This document shows positions 5,484 to 8,876 of a stretch of 8,876 bases of DNA, one piece after another. Both the position numbers and the translations under genes were made by a program. A model generated the notes under the pieces. It made no database searches and was not told the origin of the DNA. It was given only the letters and a program-made list of their open reading frames with translations. Source of the DNA: Acidimicrobiia bacterium (lineage in GTDB: Bacteria; Actinomycetota; Acidimicrobiia; Spongiisociales; UBA5794); NCBI GenBank assembly GCA_030599515.1, contig JAUVNV010000097.1, positions 1 to 8,876 on the forward strand, in the 5' to 3' direction. The stretch's first letter is position 1. Each line of letters begins with the position of its first letter.

Positions 5484-7735
5484 CTTCCAACGGACTCGTC
5501 GGCTCCTCACCCAACAGGGTCGGCGGGCGGGATCGAGTCACCGGTGCACAGCAGTACGTCGCCGATATCCATCTGCCCAACGAGTTGCACGCCAAACTCG
5601 TGAAGATTGAGGAGGCACGGGCCCGGATCATCTCGATCGACACCACCAAGGCAGCGCAGGTTCCCGGTGTCCGGCTCATCCTGACGCCGGACGACCTCCC
5701 GCACCCGATGCCGCGATTCGGGCCCCAGTACCAGGACCGCCCCGTCCTCGCCGTCGGCGAGGTGAAATACCACGGCGAGCCGGTCGCTGCTGTGGCCGCC
5801 GACACGAGGGAGGCTGCAGAGGAGGCCGTCGCCCTGGTCCAGGTCGAGTACGAAGCCCTGCCCGGGGTCCATACCATCGACGCAGCACTCGACCCCGACG
5901 CTCCCTTGGTACAGGATCCGTCGTCGCGGTCCGGAGACCCGTTCGCCTACTCCAACATCAGGACCGAGTTCAATTTCGGCTGGGGCGACATCAGCGCAGT
6001 CGAAGGCGAGGCGGACTATGTGATCGAGCGGGAGTACGAGTTCCCCATGGTCACCCACTTCGCCATCGAGCCGCACGCGTTCATCGCCGAACCGGATGGT
6101 GATGAACTCAACGTCTGGAGCACGATCCAGCACCCGTATCTCCTCCAGAAGATTCTGGCCAAGATGCTCGACCTGCCGCTCTCGAAGCTCCGGATCTTCG
6201 CTCCCGATCCCGGTGGCGGGTTCGGCGGCAAGCAGCACGCCAAGCTCGAGCCGCTGGTCTCCTACATGGCGATGAAGGCGGGCAGGCCGGTGCGTCTGGT
6301 CATGTCGCTCGAGGAGACCTTCCAGGCCGTTCGGCGATCATCGACCAGGGTCAGGGTGAGGCTGGGACTGACCAGCGAAGGCGACATGGTCTTCAGCGAC
6401 ATCGAGACCAACTACCTCATCGGGGCGTACGTCGACATCGCCGACCGCGTTGCCGGCAAGTCGTCCTATGTGGCCGCCGGGCCGTATCGGATTCCGGCCG
6501 TGAAGATCGTGGGAAGGACGATTCTGTCGAACACCACACCGACGACAGCGTTCCGTGGGTTCGGTGTGCCCCAGATCACCTGGGCGCGCGAGTCGACACT
6601 GGACGAGGCGGCACTCGAACTGGGGATTGATCGCCTCGACATCAGGAGGCGCAATCTGCCGGAGAAGGGCTTCGAGTTCATCCCGGGCGACCTGCCCGCG
6701 GATGGCGATTGGAGCCAGACGGTGGACAAGGCCGCCGAGTTGATCGGTTGGGATACTCCGGTGCCCGAAGGACGCGGCCGGGGAATCGCCATCGGGTTGA
6801 AATCCGGACCAACGACGGGCCTGTCCTACTCGACGGTGCGGTTGCTGGTCGACGGTAGCGCGCTCATCTTCTGTGGTACTTCGGACATGGGTCAGGGTGC
6901 CAGGACCGTGTTCGCCCAGATCGTCGCCCAGGAGATGGGTATCCCCATCGAGAGCATCAACGTCATCATGGGCGACACGGCGACCGTGCCGTTCGACCAG
7001 CAGACCTCCGCCAGTCGGTCCACCGTGCTCATGGGCACGTCCGTGTACCGGGCCTGCAAGGAAATCCACGGCAAGGTGAAGACCATGGCCGCCCGGCTCC
7101 ATGGGGCGGACGAGGTCGACATCGAAGTCGACAGCGGCACCGTACGCCTGACCGGCGAGGAGTTGCCGATCGTCGATGTGGTCCGAGAGGGCCTCGGCCC
7201 GCTCGGTGGTGAGGTCATCGGGAACGGCGAGATGCGAAAAGAAAAGGAGCCCGACCACCCGCTCGCCGGGTCGGCTGCGTTCTTCGAGTTCAACTGCACG
7301 GCCATCGAGGTCGAGGTCGATGGTGAGACGGGAGAGATCCAGATCGTCAAGCACGTGACCGTCGGCGATGTGGGCACGGCACTCAACCCACAGCAGGTGA
7401 AGGGGCAGGACGACGGTGCCGCGATCATGGGTCTCGGGCACACGCTGATGGAAGTGATCATCCACGACGACACCGGGCGGATCAGGAACCTGGGCGCCAT
7501 CGACTATCGCATCCCCACCAGCAAGGATCTACCTCTTGAGTTGATCAGCGCGAGTATCGAGAACAAGGACGGCCCCGGACCCTACGGCGTCAAGGGCATC
7601 AGTGAGGGCAGCCTGTTGTGCACGGCTCCGGCCGTCGGCAGCGCCGTACGCGACGCCACCGGCCTGGTGATCCGTGACCTGCCGTTGACACCGCAGCGAG
7701 TGTGGGAAGCAATGAGGGAGAGGGATCGAGCATGA
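5480..7735 (+). CDS. Molybdenum hydroxylase catalytic Mo-binding (large) subunit, xanthine dehydrogenase/aldehyde oxidase family
   Basis: The protein has 751 residues, a normal length for a separate large subunit. The start is the ATG overlapping the Fe-S stop (ATGA), and the N-terminus (NRVGGRDRVTGAQQYVADI) fits the family. Cofactor and active-site motifs occur in order: GGGFGGK (245-251), AFRGFGVPQ (357-365), MGQGARTVFAQIVAQEMG (470-487, Gln472), and KGISEGS around catalytic Glu709 (codon 7604-7606). CO dehydrogenase's AYxCSFR active-site loop is absent. Alignment by eye to bovine xanthine dehydrogenase puts Gln252 at the Glu802 position and Lys327 at the Arg880 position, so the purine-binding pair is not conserved. 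The residue two before the catalytic Glu is also Ile-Ser rather than the common Val/Ile-Gly. The enzyme should hydroxylate an aldehyde or an electron-poor (hetero)aromatic carbon using water. The true substrate is unknown. The stop overlaps the cyclase start. Confidence 0.95.
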   Translation: MTSNGLVGSSPNRVGGRDRVTGAQQYVADIHLPNELHAKLVKIEEARARIISIDTTKAAQVPGVRLILTPDDLPHPMPRFGPQYQDRPVLAVGEVKYHGEPVAAVAADTREAAEEAVALVQVEYEALPGVHTIDAALDPDAPLVQDPSSRSGDPFAYSNIRTEFNFGWGDISAVEGEADYVIEREYEFPMVTHFAIEPHAFIAEPDGDELNVWSTIQHPYLLQKILAKMLDLPLSKLRIFAPDPGGGFGGKQHAKLEPLVSYMAMKAGRPVRLVMSLEETFQAVRRSSTRVRVRLGLTSEGDMVFSDIETNYLIGAYVDIADRVAGKSSYVAAGPYRIPAVKIVGRTILSNTTPTTAFRGFGVPQITWARESTLDEAALELGIDRLDIRRRNLPEKGFEFIPGDLPADGDWSQTVDKAAELIGWDTPVPEGRGRGIAIGLKSGPTTGLSYSTVRLLVDGSALIFCGTSDMGQGARTVFAQIVAQEMGIPIESINVIMGDTATVPFDQQTSASRSTVLMGTSVYRACKEIHGKVKTMAARLHGADEVDIEVDSGTVRLTGEELPIVDVVREGLGPLGGEVIGNGEMRKEKEPDHPLAGSAAFFEFNCTAIEVEVDGETGEIQIVKHVTVGDVGTALNPQQVKGQDDGAAIMGLGHTLMEVIIHDDTGRIRNLGAIDYRIPTSKDLPLELISASIENKDGPGPYGVKGISEGSLLCTAPAVGSAVRDATGLVIRDLPLTPQRVWEAMRERDRA

Positions 7736-8622
7736 GTGAGATTCAGCATGTGGGCCCGGTCAGAGACATGCCGGCCGAGAAGATCGTCGAAGCGGCCCGA
7801 ATGGTGAAGGAAGGCCGATCCTACTCATTGTCGACCCCCCGCTTCACCGGAATGCCGCTCTTCCCCGGGCATCCGCCGTTCCAGGTTCTCAACTACCGAT
7901 CTCCCCCGGGCATCAAGGCCGGTGGGGTGCAGCCGTGGGGGCCGCCCAACGAGGTCGGTCTCGGCTACATGGCCGAGTACCTGATGGCGTGCTCTCATTC
8001 CGGGGCACACATCGACGCTCTCGGCCACATGACCATCGGCGAAGACAACCACTGGTACGGCGGCGGCAACACCGCGGACCACCTCACGGATCACGGTCCC
8101 ATCGTCGGCGATGCCTCGCACCTCCCGCCTTTCTTCACGAGGGGTGTCCTGCTCGACCCACCCACCTACCGGGGTGTGGATGCACTGCCGGCCGGTGAGT
8201 CGGTCGGCGCGGACGAGTTGAAAGCGATTGCTGAGGCGCAGGGTGTCGAGGTCCGTCCGTGGGACGTCGTACTCATTCGCACGGGCTATCTCAAGTACTG
8301 GCCGGATGCCGAGGCCATGGAGGCTCACAAGACGGCCGGCCCCGATCTCTCCGCTGCCGAGTGGCTGTTGGAGAAGGGCGTGGTCGCCACCGGTACCGAC
8401 ACCGAGACGTACGAGGTCATGCCGACGCCGGATCGCGGCGCACCGGCGAATCCACAACCGGTGCACACGAAGTTGCTCATCGAGAACGGGATCTACCTGC
8501 TGGAGAGCATCTATCTGGAGGAGATCGCTCGCGATCGGGTGTACGAGTTCCTTTTCGTGATGCTTCCGCTGAAGATCCGTGGGGCCACCGGGTCGATGGT
8601 GGACCCGCTCGCAATGCTCTGA
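7732..8622 (+). CDS. Cyclase family metal-dependent hydrolase (kynurenine formamidase/isatin hydrolase-like fold)
   Basis: The protein has 296 residues. The family's metal-binding signature H-x-G-x-H-x-D-x-x-x-H is present as HSGAHIDALGH, giving His89, His93, Asp95 and His99. Further typical segments are GVLLDPPTY, VEVRPWDVVLIRTGY and, near the end, YEFLFVMLPLKIRGATGSMVDPLAML. Known members (PF04199) hydrolyse amide or lactam bonds, such as N-formylkynurenine and isatin, or act in polyketide ring chemistry. The protein is longer than the roughly 210-residue bacterial kynurenine formamidase, so that name is not justified. The start is the ATG at 7732 in an ATGA overlap with the Mo subunit stop, behind a purine-rich GGGAGAGGG (7716-7724). 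Tight coupling to the Mo subunit suggests it hydrolyses a product of the hydroxylase. This role is inferred from context. Confidence 0.92.
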   Translation: MSEIQHVGPVRDMPAEKIVEAARMVKEGRSYSLSTPRFTGMPLFPGHPPFQVLNYRSPPGIKAGGVQPWGPPNEVGLGYMAEYLMACSHSGAHIDALGHMTIGEDNHWYGGGNTADHLTDHGPIVGDASHLPPFFTRGVLLDPPTYRGVDALPAGESVGADELKAIAEAQGVEVRPWDVVLIRTGYLKYWPDAEAMEAHKTAGPDLSAAEWLLEKGVVATGTDTETYEVMPTPDRGAPANPQPVHTKLLIENGIYLLESIYLEEIARDRVYEFLFVMLPLKIRGATGSMVDPLAML

Positions 8623-8634
8623 GAGGTGATGGTC

Positions 8635-8876
8635 ATGAAGGCCCTGGTGCTCACTGCTCCCAACGAGTTCTCCGTCGAGGAGGTTGAGAAGCCGACCCCG
8701 GGGCCCCAAGAGGTTCTGTGCCGGGTGAAAGCCGTCACCATCTGTGGCACTGATGCCCACCTCCTGCGGGGCGATTACCCGGGGTTCTGGCCACCGTCGT
8801 ACCCGTTCATCCCCGGCCACGAGTGGGCCGGGGTGGTGTGCGACCTTGGTGAGGGCGCAGCCGCCCTCGGCTTCGC
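8635..8876 (+). CDS. Zinc-dependent medium-chain alcohol dehydrogenase-like protein, N-terminal part (partial)
   Basis: Eighty codons are visible before the window ends. The protein begins MKALVLTAPNEFSVEEVEKP, the standard opening of medium-chain dehydrogenases/reductases. It contains CGTDAHLLRG with Cys37 and PFIPGHEWAGVV with His62 and Glu63, which are the catalytic-zinc residues of zinc-dependent alcohol, sorbitol and threonine dehydrogenases. The NAD(P)-binding Rossmann domain lies beyond the edge. GAGAGG (8621-8626) stands 8 nt before the ATG at 8635; the in-frame ATG at 8629 is too close to it. The gene starts 12 bp after the cyclase stop, so it is probably the next gene of the operon and would oxidise an alcohol or reduce a carbonyl intermediate. 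Structural-zinc cysteines cannot be checked in the visible part. Confidence 0.9.
   Translation, partial: MKALVLTAPNEFSVEEVEKPTPGPQEVLCRVKAVTICGTDAHLLRGDYPGFWPPSYPFIPGHEWAGVVCDLGEGAAALGF

Noticed and set aside
6338..7465. Long minus-strand reading frame (375 codons) inside the Mo subunit gene
   Set aside because: The + strand frame here carries all the catalytic motifs; the antisense product is compositionally odd and unrecognisable.
5480..7735. Carbon monoxide dehydrogenase (CoxL)
   Set aside because: The subunit order is like coxMSL, but the diagnostic AYxCSFR active-site loop is absent and the motifs are those of the xanthine dehydrogenase/aldehyde oxidase branch.
7732..8622. Naming the hydrolase kynurenine formamidase (kynB) or isatin hydrolase
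   Set aside because: The metal motif defines only the broad family. The length and the neighbours do not match tryptophan degradation, and no kynureninase or dioxygenase gene is present.
1..8876. CRISPR array, tRNA, rRNA, insertion sequence or attachment site
   Set aside because: No regularly spaced repeats, RNA gene signatures, transposase coding or terminal inverted repeats were seen on either strand.

Overview
This is an 8.9 kb stretch of GC-rich bacterial DNA, roughly 60-65% GC by eye, with strong G/C preference at third codon positions. Every convincing gene is on the + strand. The codon use, a FadR-type GntR regulator and a molybdenum-hydroxylase catabolic cluster would suit an actinomycete-like soil or aquatic bacterium. 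That placement is an impression only, because no taxonomic marker is present.

Layout. Positions 1-84 are the last 27 codons of a gene cut by the window edge. Its tail matches the C-terminus of a xanthine dehydrogenase/aldehyde oxidase-type Mo subunit. A 443 bp gap follows, with a plausible promoter (227-256), a palindrome at the predicted start of transcription (262-275) and a doubtful small reading frame (292-510). Next come a 585-residue PEP-utilizing-enzyme-like protein that keeps the phosphohistidine swivelling domain but has no ATP-grasp domain (528-2285), and a GntR/FCD regulator (2317-3009). A 225 bp leader rich in inverted repeats separates these from a P-loop protein resembling HPr kinase (3235-4116). 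After it runs a tight operon: FAD subunit (4138-5010), [2Fe-2S] subunit (5007-5483) and Mo subunit (5480-7735) of a molybdenum hydroxylase, then a cyclase-family metal hydrolase (7732-8622) and the start of a zinc-dependent medium-chain dehydrogenase (8635 to the edge). Three consecutive junctions in this operon are ATGA overlaps, so translation of four genes is probably coupled.

How it may work together. The most economical reading is an inducible catabolic route. The Mo hydroxylase would insert oxygen from water at a carbon of an aldehyde or (hetero)aromatic substrate, the cyclase-family hydrolase would open or hydrolyse the resulting cyclic amide, lactone or ester, and the zinc dehydrogenase would oxidise an alcohol. 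The GntR/FCD protein would sense a small carboxylic-acid-like ligand. The residues that bind purine in true xanthine dehydrogenases (bovine Glu802 and Arg880) appear as Gln252 and Lys327 here, so xanthine is an unlikely substrate. The least explained part is the pair of phosphotransfer-type proteins, a PEP-utilizer half-enzyme and an HPr-kinase-like P-loop protein, beside this operon. Together they could form an undescribed activation or control step. The substrate cannot be deduced from the sequence.
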